Both the position numbers and the translations under genes were made by a program. From assembly GCA_905233695.1 (NCBI GenBank), contig CAJODN010000003.1, positions 1,542-65,541 of the forward strand: DNA of 64,000 bases. The letters run 5' to 3'. The stretch's first letter is position 1, and every line of letters begins with the position of its first letter. The notes under the pieces were generated by a model, which was given only the letters and a program-made list of their open reading frames with translations, did not search any database and was not told the DNA's origin. This document shows, piece by piece, positions 1 to 9,390 of the stretch. Source of the DNA: an uncultured Lachnospiraceae bacterium. Lineage in GTDB: Bacteria; Bacillota; Clostridia; Lachnospirales; Lachnospiraceae.

Positions 1-24
1 TTTATATTAGTATTTCTACACCAT

Positions 25-219
25 AATAACTCTACGCCGCTAAAATGCGGCTTAAGAGTTTTATGGCTGCAGAAATACTTTGCTTACTATCATTTATTAA
101 CTACAATAACTATACACCACTATAATGCGGCTTAATAATTTTATGGCTATAGAAATACTTTGCTTACTATTACTTATTAACCACAATAACTATGAGACAC
201 TAATAATGCGGCTTAATAA
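25..219. repeat. 80-bp tandem repeat overlapping the recF 3' end
   Basis: Two full 80-bp units begin at about 25 and 105, and a third partial unit begins at about 185. Each starts AATAACT and contains ATGCGGCTTAA and AGAAATACTTTGCTTACTAT. The full units differ at about a dozen positions by eye. The third unit includes the last codons and stop of recF, so the array looks like repeated duplication of the recF 3' end plus downstream spacer. It fills the 199 bases between the window edge and the recF stop; no other gene is seen there. Confidence 0.85.
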
Positions 220-1291
220 TTACAGTTCCGTCAACTATATTAAATACTTTATTTACATCAAATCTATTATTAACAAAATCATCTAATCCAGTACAGGTAA
301 TAATTGTCTGGATATCACTAATGCTCTCTAATAAAAACTTCTGTCTGTTACTATCAAGTTCTGAGAGAACATCATCGAGAAGTAATACCGGCTTTTCACC
401 AATAATATTACTAACTATATCTATTTCCGACAGCTTCAGAGACAGCGCCGAACATCTTTGCTGGCCTTGTGATCCGAATTTTCTCATATCAATTCCGTTA
501 ACGGAGAATTTGATATCGTCTCTGTGAGGTCCGACTGATGTCTGAGCATATCTTAGATCTTTTTCTCTGTTCTTAATAAGCTCATCTTCAAAGAATATAT
601 CATCAATATTGGGTTCATAGCTTATTATCAGCTCTTCTTTCCCATCGGAAATCTTAAGATGTTTCTCTTTTACGTAATATTTTAACTCGTTAATGAACTC
701 TCTTCTTCTCTTAATTATACTTTTTCCATAATTAATAAGCTGCATATCCCAGACTTCCAGTGTTTCTTTTAAGTTATTATCATGATTAATATCTCTTAGA
801 AGCTTATTTCTGTTATTAAGTATCTTATTATAGTTAATTATGTCCGATAGATATATATTATCGATCTGTGAAAGCTCACTATCAATAAACCTTCTTCTTT
901 CAGATGGCCCGTTTTTTATAATATTTAAATCTTCCGGAGAAAATAATATAACATTTAAGAGACCTAATAGTTCAGACGTTTTCTTAATTGGAACCTTATC
1001 TATCTTAATAATTTTCTTTTTATTCTTAACAATGTGTATATCAATATTATGTAAGCTGTTGTTTTTATTTATAACTGTATTAATATAGGCTGAATCTTCA
1101 TCGAACCTTATTACATCTTTATCTTTACTGCCTTTATATGACTTACTGATGGCACTGTAATAGCAAGCTTCAAGAAGATTGGTCTTACCTTGAGCATTAT
1201 CCCCATATAAAATGTTAATATTATCATCAAATGCTACATTAATATTTTCATAATTTCTGTAATTGATAAGTTCTATCTGATTAATTATCAT
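200..1291 (-). CDS. recF: DNA replication and repair protein RecF
   Basis: RecF is a cytosolic SMC-like ATPase that binds DNA gaps and helps load RecA at stalled forks. The 363-residue length is normal for the family. A Walker A motif (GDNAQGKT) lies at residues 30-37, an ABC-like signature (SQGQQR) at about 270, and a Walker B/D-loop (LLLDDVLSELD) near 300. The gene lies just after yaaA and dnaN in the usual leftward dnaA-dnaN-yaaA-recF order and overlaps yaaA by 4 nt, so it is probably co-transcribed. Its last codons (IKPHY) lie inside an 80-bp tandem repeat, so the extreme C-terminus may be lineage-specific. Confidence 0.96.
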   Translation of the reverse strand: MIINQIELINYRNYENINVAFDDNINILYGDNAQGKTNLLEACYYSAISKSYKGSKDKDVIRFDEDSAYINTVINKNNSLHNIDIHIVKNKKKIIKIDKVPIKKTSELLGLLNVILFSPEDLNIIKNGPSERRRFIDSELSQIDNIYLSDIINYNKILNNRNKLLRDINHDNNLKETLEVWDMQLINYGKSIIKRRREFINELKYYVKEKHLKISDGKEELIISYEPNIDDIFFEDELIKNREKDLRYAQTSVGPHRDDIKFSVNGIDMRKFGSQGQQRCSALSLKLSEIDIVSNIIGEKPVLLLDDVLSELDSNRQKFLLESISDIQTIITCTGLDDFVNNRFDVNKVFNIVDGTVIIKPHY

Positions 1292-1497
1292 TTTATAACC
1301 TTAATACTGTTACCTTCGAAGGAAACTTCGTCTCCGGGATAAATCTTCTTACCTCTTCTTGTCTCAATAACGCCGTTAACTTCGACAAGTCCGTCACCTA
1401 TAACAATTTTGGCTACGGATCCGCTGTCAACGAGTCCGGCCAGCTTAAGTAGTTGGCCAAGTTTAATATATTCGTCTTTAATAGTAACATTTTCCAT
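1288..1497 (-). CDS. yaaA: S4-domain RNA-binding protein YaaA
   Basis: A 69-residue protein made almost entirely of one S4 RNA-binding fold: LGQLLKLAGLVDSGSVAKIVI, then VNGVIETRRGKKIYPGDEV. Small S4 proteins of this type (B. subtilis YaaA, formerly RlbA) sit between dnaN and recF in many Firmicutes and are linked to ribosome assembly or RNA binding; the exact role is not settled. It overlaps recF by 4 nt and follows dnaN by 4 nt, so it belongs to the dnaA-dnaN-yaaA-recF operon. Confidence 0.9.
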   Translation of the reverse strand: MENVTIKDEYIKLGQLLKLAGLVDSGSVAKIVIGDGLVEVNGVIETRRGKKIYPGDEVSFEGNSIKVIK

Positions 1498-1501
1498 AAT
1501 A

Positions 1502-2617
1502 TTAATTCAGGTTGGTAAGATTAATGGGAAGTATAATGTATATATAGGATTCCTCTGCATCCTTTATATAACATGGTGCCTTATTATCTAACATATAGAT
1601 ATCAATCTCTTCATCATCAATAACCTTAAGTGCATCCATGAAGAACTTGGGATTAAATCCAATCCTCATATCAACACCTTCCTTGGTTATATCAATATCT
1701 TCATTCATCGATCCTATAAATGATGTAATACTGAGATTAATATTATTATCTGTTATATCCATAACAATCGGCTTCTTATCGCCTTCCTTAGCCATAAGGG
1801 AAGCTCTGTCTATTGAATCGTAGAGAAGCTTCTTATTAATCTTTACCTTCGTCTTATAATCTGTTGAGAACATGTGATCAAGCTTGAAGAATTCTCCGTC
1901 AATAAGTCTTGATACAACAACAGTCTCATCAAATTCAAATATAATATTATTATCTGTTATGTAAATACTTACATTTTCATCGGCAAATCCCGGAACAATC
2001 TTACTTACTTCATTAAGTGTCTTACCGGGAACAATTACCTTCTTATATTCATAATTATTATTAAGCTTAATATTTCTTATAGAAAGTCTATGACCGTCAA
2101 GTGCAATAACTTTAAGGTTATCTTCACTGATTTCGAAGAGTTCACCTGTCATCATCTTATTGGAATCATTATCTGCAATTGAGAAAATCGTCTGCTTAAC
2201 CAGTTCTTTTAATGCAAATTGTGATATTTCAATAGGCTCATTTCTTGATATAAATGGAATGTTAGAGAAGTCTTCTCCCGATTTACCTACTATATCAAAA
2301 TGAAGATTGCCTTCCTCACATACAATACTTGTCTTTAAATTATCATAAGTAGTAATAATAATGTCACTGTCAGGTAATTTTCTTACAACTTCTGATAAGA
2401 ACTTGGCATCAATTGCAACTATACCCGGTTCACTAATCTCACCTTCAATAGTAGTCTCAATACCAATTTCCATATCATTGGCAGTTAACTTGATATTGTC
2501 ACCTGAAGCATCAATAAGAATACATTCAAGTATTGCCATTGTAGTTCTTACAGGAACTGCTTTTCCTACAATGTTAACTCCTTTTAATAAATCACTTTTT
2601 GAGCAGATAATCTTCAT
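1502..2617 (-). CDS. dnaN: DNA polymerase III sliding clamp, beta subunit
   Basis: This is the beta clamp, a ring-shaped dimer that tethers DNA polymerase III and repair enzymes to DNA. At 371 residues it has the family's usual length, with three repeated clamp folds readable across the protein (for example GKTLNEVSKIV in the middle domain and a hydrophobic C-terminal strand ending YIYIILPINL). It follows dnaA after a 175-bp AT-rich gap that carries a DnaA-box-like site at its dnaA edge. The yaaA start lies 4 nt beyond the dnaN stop. Confidence 0.97.
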   Translation of the reverse strand: MKIICSKSDLLKGVNIVGKAVPVRTTMAILECILIDASGDNIKLTANDMEIGIETTIEGEISEPGIVAIDAKFLSEVVRKLPDSDIIITTYDNLKTSIVCEEGNLHFDIVGKSGEDFSNIPFISRNEPIEISQFALKELVKQTIFSIADNDSNKMMTGELFEISEDNLKVIALDGHRLSIRNIKLNNNYEYKKVIVPGKTLNEVSKIVPGFADENVSIYITDNNIIFEFDETVVVSRLIDGEFFKLDHMFSTDYKTKVKINKKLLYDSIDRASLMAKEGDKKPIVMDITDNNINLSITSFIGSMNEDIDITKEGVDMRIGFNPKFFMDALKVIDDEEIDIYMLDNKAPCYIKDAEESYIYIILPINLTNLN

Positions 2618-2792
2618 TGCATTTCTCCAATCTTTTGCCTATATAAATATATATAGTAAATAGTATTAGTATTATTATAGGGCGTTAATTAGTTGATAAC
2701 CCTTATTGTGTTCATATTTTATTAGATTATGTAAAATGTTAAATCTAAAATATAAGTAATTTTTATGTTTATTTATTATGGACAGTTGTGGA

Positions 2793-4202
2793 TTAATTAG
2801 AATTAATCTTCTTCTTAATTGCTTCAATCTGGTTATTAAGCTCTTCATCTGTCTTTAATTGTTCAATAATGTTATTACGTGCGTTGATAATTGTGGAGTG
2901 ATCCTTTCGTTCCAGTAATTTAGCGATTGTATCTTGTGAACAATCTGTTTCTTGTGTACACAGATACATTGCTACGTGTCTCGGTCTTATAATATTCTGA
3001 GATCTGTTCTTACTTATAAGCTGTTCAATTGTAACTCCGTAATGCTCACATACAACCTCTATTATTAATTGAGGTGTTATTTCCTTAGGTTTATCCGGAC
3101 TTATTATTGAGTCAAGAAGTTCCGCTGCTTTATCTATGGTAATCTCAGTATTTTCAAGCTTGGAATATGCAATAAGCTTATTAATAGCACCTTCAATACT
3201 TCTTATATTAGACTTAATGTTGCTTGCAATATAATCAACTACGTCATCCGGTAAATATGCATTCCTGTTCTCAATCTTATTCTTTATAATAGCAACTCTT
3301 GTCTCATAATCGGGAATCTTAATTTCAGCAGTTATTCCCTGTTCGAATCTTGTAATATAACGATCATCGAATTCTTCCATTTCTTTTGGCATCTTATCTG
3401 AGCTTATAACTATTTGCTTGCCAAGTGTATGTAATTTGTTAAATGTATTGAAGAATTCCGCCTGTGATGATTCAGCGTTTTTATCTACGAAGAACTGAAT
3501 ATCATCAATAAGAAGGACATCTGCTGTTCTGTATTTATCTCTAAAATAAGTCATATCGTTCTCATTTGACTTATTTCTTGAGTTTTTAATACATTCAATA
3601 ACCTCATTAGTGAACTCTTCTGCTGTAACATAGAGTACTTTTTTAGAGTTATCATTTTCAATTATTTGATTACCTATGGCATGCATAAGGTGAGTCTTAC
3701 CAAGTCCCGGTCCTCCGCATATGAATAATGGATTACATATTTCTCCCGGAGCCTCTGATACGGTAAATGCTGTTCCTTGTGCGAACTTATTATTACCGCC
3801 TACTACGAATGTGTTAAATGTGTAGTTCGGATTAAGGTTAGAATCCATATAATTAGCGGAATTGGTAAATTCATAATTTAATTCTTTATCTGATTCTTCA
3901 TCCTTTTGTGTTGAAGATCCGAGTTTAACTGCTTCATTGGGAAGAATAATCTTAATATTATAATCTTTGCCGGTTATATCCTTAACGACATTCTTAATAA
4001 TAAGCTTATATTTCTTCTCTATAAGAGCAATCATCCTGCTCTCAGAATCTTCGCTGTATATAATGTAAAGAGTGTCATCAATAATGTCATATATTTCCAA
4101 AGGCTTAAGCCAGGTGTTATATGCAATATCAGATGTATCAGTCTCTTTTGTGACTATTTGTTTGATTTCATCCCATTTATCGTTGATTAAGTCCAGATCC
4201 AT
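2793..4202 (-). CDS. dnaA: Chromosomal replication initiator DnaA
   Basis: DnaA binds DnaA boxes at oriC and, as an ATP-bound filament, opens the duplex. The domain order is complete: N-terminal domain I, a short acidic linker, AAA+ domain with Walker A GGPGLGKT (residues 163-170) and Walker B LLIDDIQFF, then the C-terminal helix-turn-helix with the DnaA signature around DHSTIINARNNI. It has 469 residues, close to typical. It is transcribed leftward, away from rpmH, with the origin spacer just upstream. A box-like TGTGGATTA overlaps its stop. Confidence 0.98.
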   Translation of the reverse strand: MDLDLINDKWDEIKQIVTKETDTSDIAYNTWLKPLEIYDIIDDTLYIIYSEDSESRMIALIEKKYKLIIKNVVKDITGKDYNIKIILPNEAVKLGSSTQKDEESDKELNYEFTNSANYMDSNLNPNYTFNTFVVGGNNKFAQGTAFTVSEAPGEICNPLFICGGPGLGKTHLMHAIGNQIIENDNSKKVLYVTAEEFTNEVIECIKNSRNKSNENDMTYFRDKYRTADVLLIDDIQFFVDKNAESSQAEFFNTFNKLHTLGKQIVISSDKMPKEMEEFDDRYITRFEQGITAEIKIPDYETRVAIIKNKIENRNAYLPDDVVDYIASNIKSNIRSIEGAINKLIAYSKLENTEITIDKAAELLDSIISPDKPKEITPQLIIEVVCEHYGVTIEQLISKNRSQNIIRPRHVAMYLCTQETDCSQDTIAKLLERKDHSTIINARNNIIEQLKTDEELNNQIEAIKKKINSN

Positions 4203-4504
4203 CTCGTACCTCTATTAATTAAATATATTACAATAGGAAGAAACCCATAATAATATATATAAAAATCCAAAAAACGCTATTTAATATTTTACCTCAAATC
4301 AGTATTTTTATCAACCTTACGAGTAATATATTAGGTTAATATTCACCGGATAGAATATAGCCTTAAATTGCACTTTTATGAACTCTTTTTATAATTATTA
4401 ACGGGATTAATTTAAGTATTTGTTTTATGAACATTTTGTGAAAATTTGTGAAACATCAATATTATCACGTAAAACATGGTATTAAATTGTGATTAAATAT
4501 TAAC

Positions 4505-4566
4505 TTTTCCACAAAGTTATCCACAAAACGTTGATTATTCACTTAATATTGAAAATGTTATTCACT
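4505..4566. promoter_or_regulatory. DnaA box cluster
   Basis: Four DnaA-box-like 9-mers in one orientation: TTTTCCACA (4505), TTATCCACA (4517, perfect), TTATTCACT (4535) and TTATTCACT (4558). Such clusters load DnaA at the origin. The first two are strong; the last two differ from consensus at two positions and may be low-affinity sites. Confidence 0.75.
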
Positions 4567-4580
4567 ATAGTTTATAGCTT

Positions 4581-4649
4581 ATATAACATATGATAAATGC
4601 CTGTGAGCGACTGGATGTCTTTTCCCAGGCATTTATACATATGTTATAT
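4581..4649. repeat. Long inverted repeat between oriC boxes and the rpmH promoter
   Basis: Arms of about 23 nt (ATATAACATATG ... GCCTG and CAGGC ... CATATGTTATAT) pair almost perfectly with one offset base, around a loop of about 23 nt that includes GAGCGACTGGATG. There is no T-run on either side, so a simple terminator is unlikely. It lies 4 nt before the -35 of the rpmH promoter and 14 nt after the last DnaA-like box. Confidence 0.75.
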
Positions 4650-4653
4650 TTGC

Positions 4654-4681
4654 TTGACTTAGACTAACTTTGTGATATAAT
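4654..4681 (+). promoter_or_regulatory. rpmH promoter
   Basis: A SigA-type promoter with TTGACT at 4654-4659, a 16-nt spacer and a perfect TATAAT at 4676-4681. It precedes the rpmH ribosome-binding site (GAGGAGGTG) by about 30 nt. Confidence 0.8.
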
Positions 4682-4729
4682 TGTAACGATGTTTTCGACA
4701 TTTCGAGGATGAAGAGGAGGTGAACAATT

Positions 4730-4864
4730 ATGAAGATGACTTATCAACCAAAGAAAAGACAGAGATCTAAGGTTCATGGTTTTAGAAAGAGAATGAGTTC
4801 TAAAGGCGGAAGAAAAGTATTACAGGCTAGAAGAGCTAAAGGCAGAAAGAGTTTATCAGCTTAG
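4730..4864 (+). CDS. rpmH: 50S ribosomal protein L34
   Basis: A 44-residue protein too short for the ORF track: [20 protein letters not shown] at the start, ending GRKSLSA, the highly conserved L34 sequence. It is a basic large-subunit protein. A strong Shine-Dalgarno (AGGAGGTG) lies 6 nt before the ATG. It is the first rightward gene of the origin cluster, and a hairpin with a T-run separates it from rnpA, which probably makes L34 output higher than that of downstream genes. Confidence 0.97.
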   Translation: MKMTYQPKKRQRSKVHGFRKRMSSKGGRKVLQARRAKGRKSLSA

Positions 4865-4878
4865 ACTTATTTAGTGTT

Positions 4879-4908
4879 TAGACCACATAAGGTGGTCTAT
4901 ATTTTTTG
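4879..4908 (+). terminator. Terminator/attenuator between rpmH and rnpA
   Basis: An 8-bp stem TAGACCAC/GTGGTCTA with a short loop, followed by TATTTTTT. It lies 14 nt after the rpmH stop and 13 nt before rnpA, so it probably attenuates read-through into rnpA. Confidence 0.75.
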
Positions 4909-4921
4909 AAAGTATTATTTT

Positions 4922-5260
4922 ATGAAATTTAGTGAATCGTTAAAGAAAACATCAGATTTCCAAGTTGTCTATAAGAAAAGAAGATCAAAAGCCAATAAAT
5001 ATTTGATTATGTATGTAAATTATAATAACTTGGATAAGAACAGACTTGGGATTTCCTGCAGTAAGAAAGTGGGTAATTCCGTTGTAAGACACAAAATGAC
5101 GAGACTGATAAGAGAATCATATCGGCTACATGAAGAGTATTTTAACATTGGGTTGGATATCGTAGTCGTTGTCAGACCAAATGCCAAAGACATTGGATAT
5201 AAGGAAATGAGTAGTGCGTTTATGCATCTGGCAAATCTTCACAAAATAGTTAAGAAATAA
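4922..5260 (+). CDS. rnpA: Ribonuclease P protein component
   Basis: RnpA binds RNase P RNA and helps it cleave the 5' leader from pre-tRNAs. The 112-residue basic protein carries the family hallmarks: [15 protein letters not shown] near the N-terminus and the RNR-like motif [25 protein letters not shown] at about residues 40-65. It follows rpmH, as in most bacteria, and lies 20 nt before yidD. Confidence 0.95.
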   Translation: MKFSESLKKTSDFQVVYKKRRSKANKYLIMYVNYNNLDKNRLGISCSKKVGNSVVRHKMTRLIRESYRLHEEYFNIGLDIVVVVRPNAKDIGYKEMSSAFMHLANLHKIVKK

Positions 5261-5280
5261 TAACTTATGAAAAAGGTTTT

Positions 5281-5532
5281 ATGATAAAAAATTTATTTAT
5301 TTCAATTATTAAATTTTACAGAAAACACATTTCCAAGTATAAAAGGTCAAAATGTCCTTATTATCCCACATGTTCAACCTATGGTCTTCATGCCATAGAG
5401 AAACATGGGGCATTCAAGGGAGGAATTCTGACTACTTGGAGAATTCTTAGATGTAACCCTTTTTCAAAAGGAGGATACGATCCTGTTCCGGATAAAGTAT
5501 TCTTTCAAATAGGAGGTAAAAGATTTGAGTGA
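5281..5532 (+). CDS. yidD: Membrane protein insertion efficiency factor YidD
   Basis: A small (83-residue) YidD protein, thought to assist YidC-dependent membrane insertion at the inner face of the membrane. The family signature is clear: [22 protein letters not shown], followed by [17 protein letters not shown]. An amphipathic N-terminus ([17 protein letters not shown]) probably binds the membrane. Its end overlaps the yidC start by 8 nt, suggesting translational coupling. Confidence 0.94.
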   Translation: MIKNLFISIIKFYRKHISKYKRSKCPYYPTCSTYGLHAIEKHGAFKGGILTTWRILRCNPFSKGGYDPVPDKVFFQIGGKRFE

Positions 5533-6880
5533 GATTTATTTAACTGCCTATGATGGGTGGTTACTCGGACCGATAGCTAAAGCAATCGGTTGGGTAATGG
5601 ATAAAATTTATATCTTCTTTTATTCAACATTTGGAATTGAAAATATTGCGGTTTCAATTGTTGCCATTACTTTAATTATTTATCTTGCTTTGTTCCCGCT
5701 TACCTATAAGCAGCAGAAATTCTCTGCCGTTAATAGGTTGATGCAGCCGGAGATTAGAGAGATTAATAATAAGTATAAGGGTAAAAGAGATACTGAGTCT
5801 ATGCAGGCAAAGCAGGAAGAGACTCAGGCTGTATATGATAAGTATGGTGTATCAGCAATGGGTTCTTGTATTCAATTAATTATTCAGATGCCTATTCTTT
5901 TCGCATTATACAGAGTGTTCTACAACATTCCTGCATATATCAGCGGAGTTAAGGCTGTATTCACGGAAAAGGTTGGAAACGCCGCAGTTTCAATAGTTGA
6001 TGCTATTACAAGTTCTGATGCATTCATGGAAAAGATGCAGAAACTCTATGATTTTGCTGAGCTTAAGAACGTATCTGCAGACTTTACAGGTCAATATACA
6101 TCTGAAACTTCAGAGACAATAAGAAATTATATTATTGATGTATTATACAAGTTAGGTGAAAACGGTTGGGCTAAGCTTCAAGAATTATTCCCTAACCTTG
6201 CTGACGCAATAACTGCTGTTCAACAAAAGCTTCAAGATATTAACTACATTTTCGTACTTAACATTTCCGATACTCCTTGGAACCAGATTAAAGCAGGATG
6301 GACAGCTGATTCGAAGGATTTCGTATTAATTATATGTGCACTTATGGTACCGCTTCTTGCATGGGGTACTCAGATGATTAATATTAAGCTTATGCCTACG
6401 ACTAATGACAGTAACGATCAGATGGCTAAGACAATGAGAACTACTAATATGCTTATGCCCCTTATGTCATTATTCTTCGCATTTACAGTGCCTGTAGGTC
6501 TTGGTTTCTACTGGATTACCGGTTCTGTAATAAGAATTATTCAGCAGTTCTTCTTGAATCTTCACTTTAAGAAGCTTGATGGTGATGCGATTATTGAGAA
6601 AAATAAAGATAAAGCCGCAAGAAAAGCTGAAAAGAGAGGTCAGAAGAGAGAAGCTCTTTATAATTCAGCTCATATTAATGCCAAGAGTCTAAAATCCAAT
6701 ACTTCAACTCAGATTTCTGATCAGAATCAGGCTAAGCTTGATAAGTTAAACGAAGTAAGAAAGAATCCTCCCAAGGGTTCAATGGCCAGTATCGCTAATT
6801 CCGTTAAGGAATTCAATGAAAAGAATAATGCGAGCGGAAACAAGAATAATAATAAAAACAATAACAATAAGAAGAATTAG
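5525..6880 (+). CDS. yidC: Membrane protein insertase YidC/OxaA
   Basis: YidC inserts and folds inner-membrane proteins with or without SecYEG. The first TM ([22 protein letters not shown]) and cytosolic helices fit the family, and the TM block with [20 protein letters not shown] is conserved. At 451 residues it is longer than typical Gram-positive YidC because a roughly 110-residue extracytoplasmic segment lies between TMs at about residues 140-250 and a low-complexity Lys/Asn tail ends the protein. Translation starts at a TTG inside yidD, preceded by AGGAGG. No lipobox is seen. Confidence 0.94.
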   Translation: MSEIYLTAYDGWLLGPIAKAIGWVMDKIYIFFYSTFGIENIAVSIVAITLIIYLALFPLTYKQQKFSAVNRLMQPEIREINNKYKGKRDTESMQAKQEETQAVYDKYGVSAMGSCIQLIIQMPILFALYRVFYNIPAYISGVKAVFTEKVGNAAVSIVDAITSSDAFMEKMQKLYDFAELKNVSADFTGQYTSETSETIRNYIIDVLYKLGENGWAKLQELFPNLADAITAVQQKLQDINYIFVLNISDTPWNQIKAGWTADSKDFVLIICALMVPLLAWGTQMINIKLMPTTNDSNDQMAKTMRTTNMLMPLMSLFFAFTVPVGLGFYWITGSVIRIIQQFFLNLHFKKLDGDAIIEKNKDKAARKAEKRGQKREALYNSAHINAKSLKSNTSTQISDQNQAKLDKLNEVRKNPPKGSMASIANSVKEFNEKNNASGNKNNNKNNNNKKN

Positions 6881-6900
6881 TAATATTAGGAGAATAGATA

Positions 6901-7716
6901 ATGGAACTAAATACACAAACATTTGAAGCAAAAACGGTAGAGGAAGCTATTACCAATGCTACTGTTTCTCTTGGAATTACAAGCGATGAAATCGGTTATG
7001 AAGTTATTGAAAAAGGAAGCTCAGGATTTCTCGGACTTAATTCTAAGAATGCTGTTATTAAAGTATGGAAAAAAGCTGATGAATTAAAGATTGAAGAAGA
7101 GAAGGCTAAGGAAGAAGCTGCTAAGGCTGTTGATACTGCTTCCGATAGTGATTCTTCTGAAAATGTGGTATCAAGCAGTGAAGCTTCTGTAGAATCAGCT
7201 GATGAAGCACCTGTAAAGCCGGATAAGAAGCCGGAAAGAAAGCTTGTTGTTGATGATAAAGCAGCTGATGAAGCCAAGATATTCCTTAATGATGTATTCT
7301 CATCAATGAACATTCAAGTTGAAATTGAAACATCTGTTAATAATGAGGATAAGGTACTTGAGATTGAACTTTCAGGTCCTGAGATGGGAGTTATAATCGG
7401 AAAAAGAGGTCAGACACTTGACTCTCTTCAATATCTTACATCTCTTGCTGTTAATCGTAAGGTTGAGAATCATACAAGAATTAAGATTGATACAGAGGAT
7501 TATCGTAACAGAAGAAAGGCAACTCTTGAAAACCTTGCCAAGAACACGGCACATAGGGCTAAGAGAAATAAGTCTTCAGTAAGTCTTGAAGCAATGAATC
7601 CTTATGAGAGAAGAATTATTCACTCAGCACTTCAAGATGATAAGTATGTAACAACTCATTCGGAAGGTGAAGAACCTTACAGACATGTGGTTGTTGTACC
7701 GAAGAAGAACTACTAA
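6901..7716 (+). CDS. jag: Jag/KhpB RNA-binding protein (Jag-N, KH, R3H)
   Basis: Jag (KhpB/EloR) is an RNA-binding regulator often encoded next to yidC and linked to cell elongation and division. The N-terminal Jag_N domain (residues 1-55, with GSSGFLGLNSKNAVIKV) is followed by an acidic Ala/Glu/Ser linker, a KH domain with the GxxG loop GKRG (MGVIIGKRGQTLDSLQYL) and a C-terminal R3H domain (NPYERRIIHSAL...HSEGEEPYRHVVV). It lies 20 nt after yidC and is followed by a terminator. Confidence 0.95.
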   Translation: MELNTQTFEAKTVEEAITNATVSLGITSDEIGYEVIEKGSSGFLGLNSKNAVIKVWKKADELKIEEEKAKEEAAKAVDTASDSDSSENVVSSSEASVESADEAPVKPDKKPERKLVVDDKAADEAKIFLNDVFSSMNIQVEIETSVNNEDKVLEIELSGPEMGVIIGKRGQTLDSLQYLTSLAVNRKVENHTRIKIDTEDYRNRRKATLENLAKNTAHRAKRNKSSVSLEAMNPYERRIIHSALQDDKYVTTHSEGEEPYRHVVVVPKKNY

Positions 7717-7742
7717 GATTTGTTAAATATTTATATGATTTT

Positions 7743-7775
7743 AAGTCCCGGCTTTGAAAGTCGGGGCTTTATTTA
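7743..7775 (+). terminator. Terminator after jag
   Basis: A GC-rich hairpin AAGTCCCGGCTT/AAGTCGGGGCTT with a GA loop, followed by TATTTATG. It closes the rpmH-jag operon 26 nt after the jag stop. Confidence 0.75.
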
Positions 7776-7877
7776 TGTAGAAGCATTTTGAATTGGCTCT
7801 GAATAGTTTTTTTATTTGTAAAAAAATACATTTCATACTATTATAGTAAAGGAATTTATTATAGGAAGGTTTTATTA

Positions 7878-9248
7878 ATGAATAATTCTGATACAATTGC
7901 TGCAATATCCACTGCTCTATCCAATTCCGGAATTAGTATTATAAGGGTAAGTGGTCCCTCTGCAATTTATAGTATTGATAAATTATATAATGGTAAATGT
8001 AAATTAACAGAGGTTGGCGCCAATACTATTAACTATGGTCATATTGTTTATGATGGTAATATTATTGATGAAGTGTTGGTATCAGTATTTAAATCTCCTA
8101 ATTCATTTACCGGAGAAGATGTTATAGAGATTAATTGCCATGGCGGTGTTCTTATTACCCGAAGAATTCTTGAAATGATTCTTCGCTTAGGTATAAGACA
8201 TGCGGAGCCCGGAGAATTTACTAAGCGTGCATTCCTTAATGGAAGGATTGACCTAAGTCAGGCAGAATCTGTAATGGATATTATAGAGTCCAACAGTGAA
8301 TATGCACTTAATGCTTCCGTTAAGCAATTAAACGGTGATGTATCAAAAGAAATTATTTCTCTTCGTGAGAAAATTATATATGAGATAGCTTACATTGAAT
8401 CGGCTCTTGATGATCCCGAACACATTTCCCTCGATGGATATAATGAGAGATTATCAGGTATTATCTTAGAAGTTAAAAATAGAATTAATAAATTAATATT
8501 AAGCAGCGACAACGGGATTCTTCTTAAGAACGGAATTAATACTGTAATTGTAGGTAAGCCCAATGCCGGTAAATCTTCTCTTCTTAATATCCTTGCCAAG
8601 AAGGAAAAGGCTATTGTTACAGATATTCCCGGAACGACAAGAGATATTATTGAAGAACAGATTAATATTAACGGAATTGTTCTTAATATCCTAGATACCG
8701 CGGGGATTCGCGATACCGATAATACTGTCGAAAAAATTGGTGTAGATAAATCACTTGATGCAATTTCAGAAGCAGATCTTATTATATTTGTAGTTGATTC
8801 GTCTATCAACTTAGATGATAATGACATTACTATTATAGATAAGATTAAGAATAAGAAATGTATCTGCCTTCTTAACAAGTCGGATCTTGATAATATTGTA
8901 ACTGAAGAAGATATCAAGAGTCATATTAATTGCAATATCATTTCTGTTTCAGCTAAGCATGCCCTCGGTATTGAAGAGCTTGAAGATGCAATTAAGGATA
9001 TGTTCTTCCACGGGGAAATCAGTGACAATAATGAAGTTGTAATTACAAGTATCAGGCATAAGGATTTACTTTGTAAATGTGATGAGTCGCTGTCACTCGT
9101 TATGAAAAGCCTTGAAGACAATATGCCGGAAGACTTCTACTCTATTGATCTTATGGATGCGTATAAGTATTTGGGATTAATTATTGGCGAAGAAGTTGAG
9201 GACGACTTAGTAGAAGAAATCTTTTCTAAATTTTGTATGGGTAAGTAG
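7878..9248 (+). CDS. mnmE: tRNA uridine-5-carboxymethylaminomethyl modification GTPase MnmE
   Basis: MnmE works with MnmG to install the cmnm5 group on wobble U34 of certain tRNAs. The N-terminal formyl-THF-binding domain (TIAAISTA...GISIIRVSGPSA) is followed by helical regions and an inserted G domain with G1 GKPNAGKS (residues 226-233), DTAG and NKSD motifs. The protein ends FCMGK, keeping the catalytic C-terminal Cys motif (usually C-I/L/V-G-K). The 456-residue length is standard. Its partner mnmG follows after about 140 nt, and an AGGAAGG ribosome-binding site precedes the ATG. Confidence 0.97.
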   Translation: MNNSDTIAAISTALSNSGISIIRVSGPSAIYSIDKLYNGKCKLTEVGANTINYGHIVYDGNIIDEVLVSVFKSPNSFTGEDVIEINCHGGVLITRRILEMILRLGIRHAEPGEFTKRAFLNGRIDLSQAESVMDIIESNSEYALNASVKQLNGDVSKEIISLREKIIYEIAYIESALDDPEHISLDGYNERLSGIILEVKNRINKLILSSDNGILLKNGINTVIVGKPNAGKSSLLNILAKKEKAIVTDIPGTTRDIIEEQININGIVLNILDTAGIRDTDNTVEKIGVDKSLDAISEADLIIFVVDSSINLDDNDITIIDKIKNKKCICLLNKSDLDNIVTEEDIKSHINCNIISVSAKHALGIEELEDAIKDMFFHGEISDNNEVVITSIRHKDLLCKCDESLSLVMKSLEDNMPEDFYSIDLMDAYKYLGLIIGEEVEDDLVEEIFSKFCMGK

Positions 9249-9255
9249 GAACTAA

Positions 9256-9291
9256 GCATTCTGTAAAAAAAATGTCATTTATACAGAATGC
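9256..9291. other. Hairpin between mnmE and mnmG
   Basis: A perfect 10-bp inverted repeat, GCATTCTGTA/TACAGAATGC, with a 16-nt A-rich loop, beginning 8 nt after mnmE. No T-run follows the right arm, so termination is uncertain; it could be an mRNA processing or stability element. Confidence 0.55.
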
Positions 9292-9390
9292 GTAGCTTAC
9301 TATATATTTAATTGTATAAAAAGTATGGTAGTATGTGTAGAAACGTGTAGTGTCTCATATAGATTATTATATTAAATGAGGATATAATTT

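Larger units (their letters stand above)
4203..4729. other. Origin of replication region (oriC), dnaA-rpmH spacer
   Basis: A 527-bp, very AT-rich spacer separates divergent dnaA and rpmH, the classical oriC site in Firmicutes. A perfect DnaA box (TTATCCACA) lies at 4517-4525, a one-mismatch box (TTTTCCACA) at 4505-4513, and two weaker TTATTCACT sites at 4535-4543 and 4558-4566. A long hairpin and the rpmH promoter follow. Leading-strand gene orientation switches here, which supports an origin. The exact unwinding element cannot be fixed by eye; the dnaA-dnaN gap may also contribute. Confidence 0.85.
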
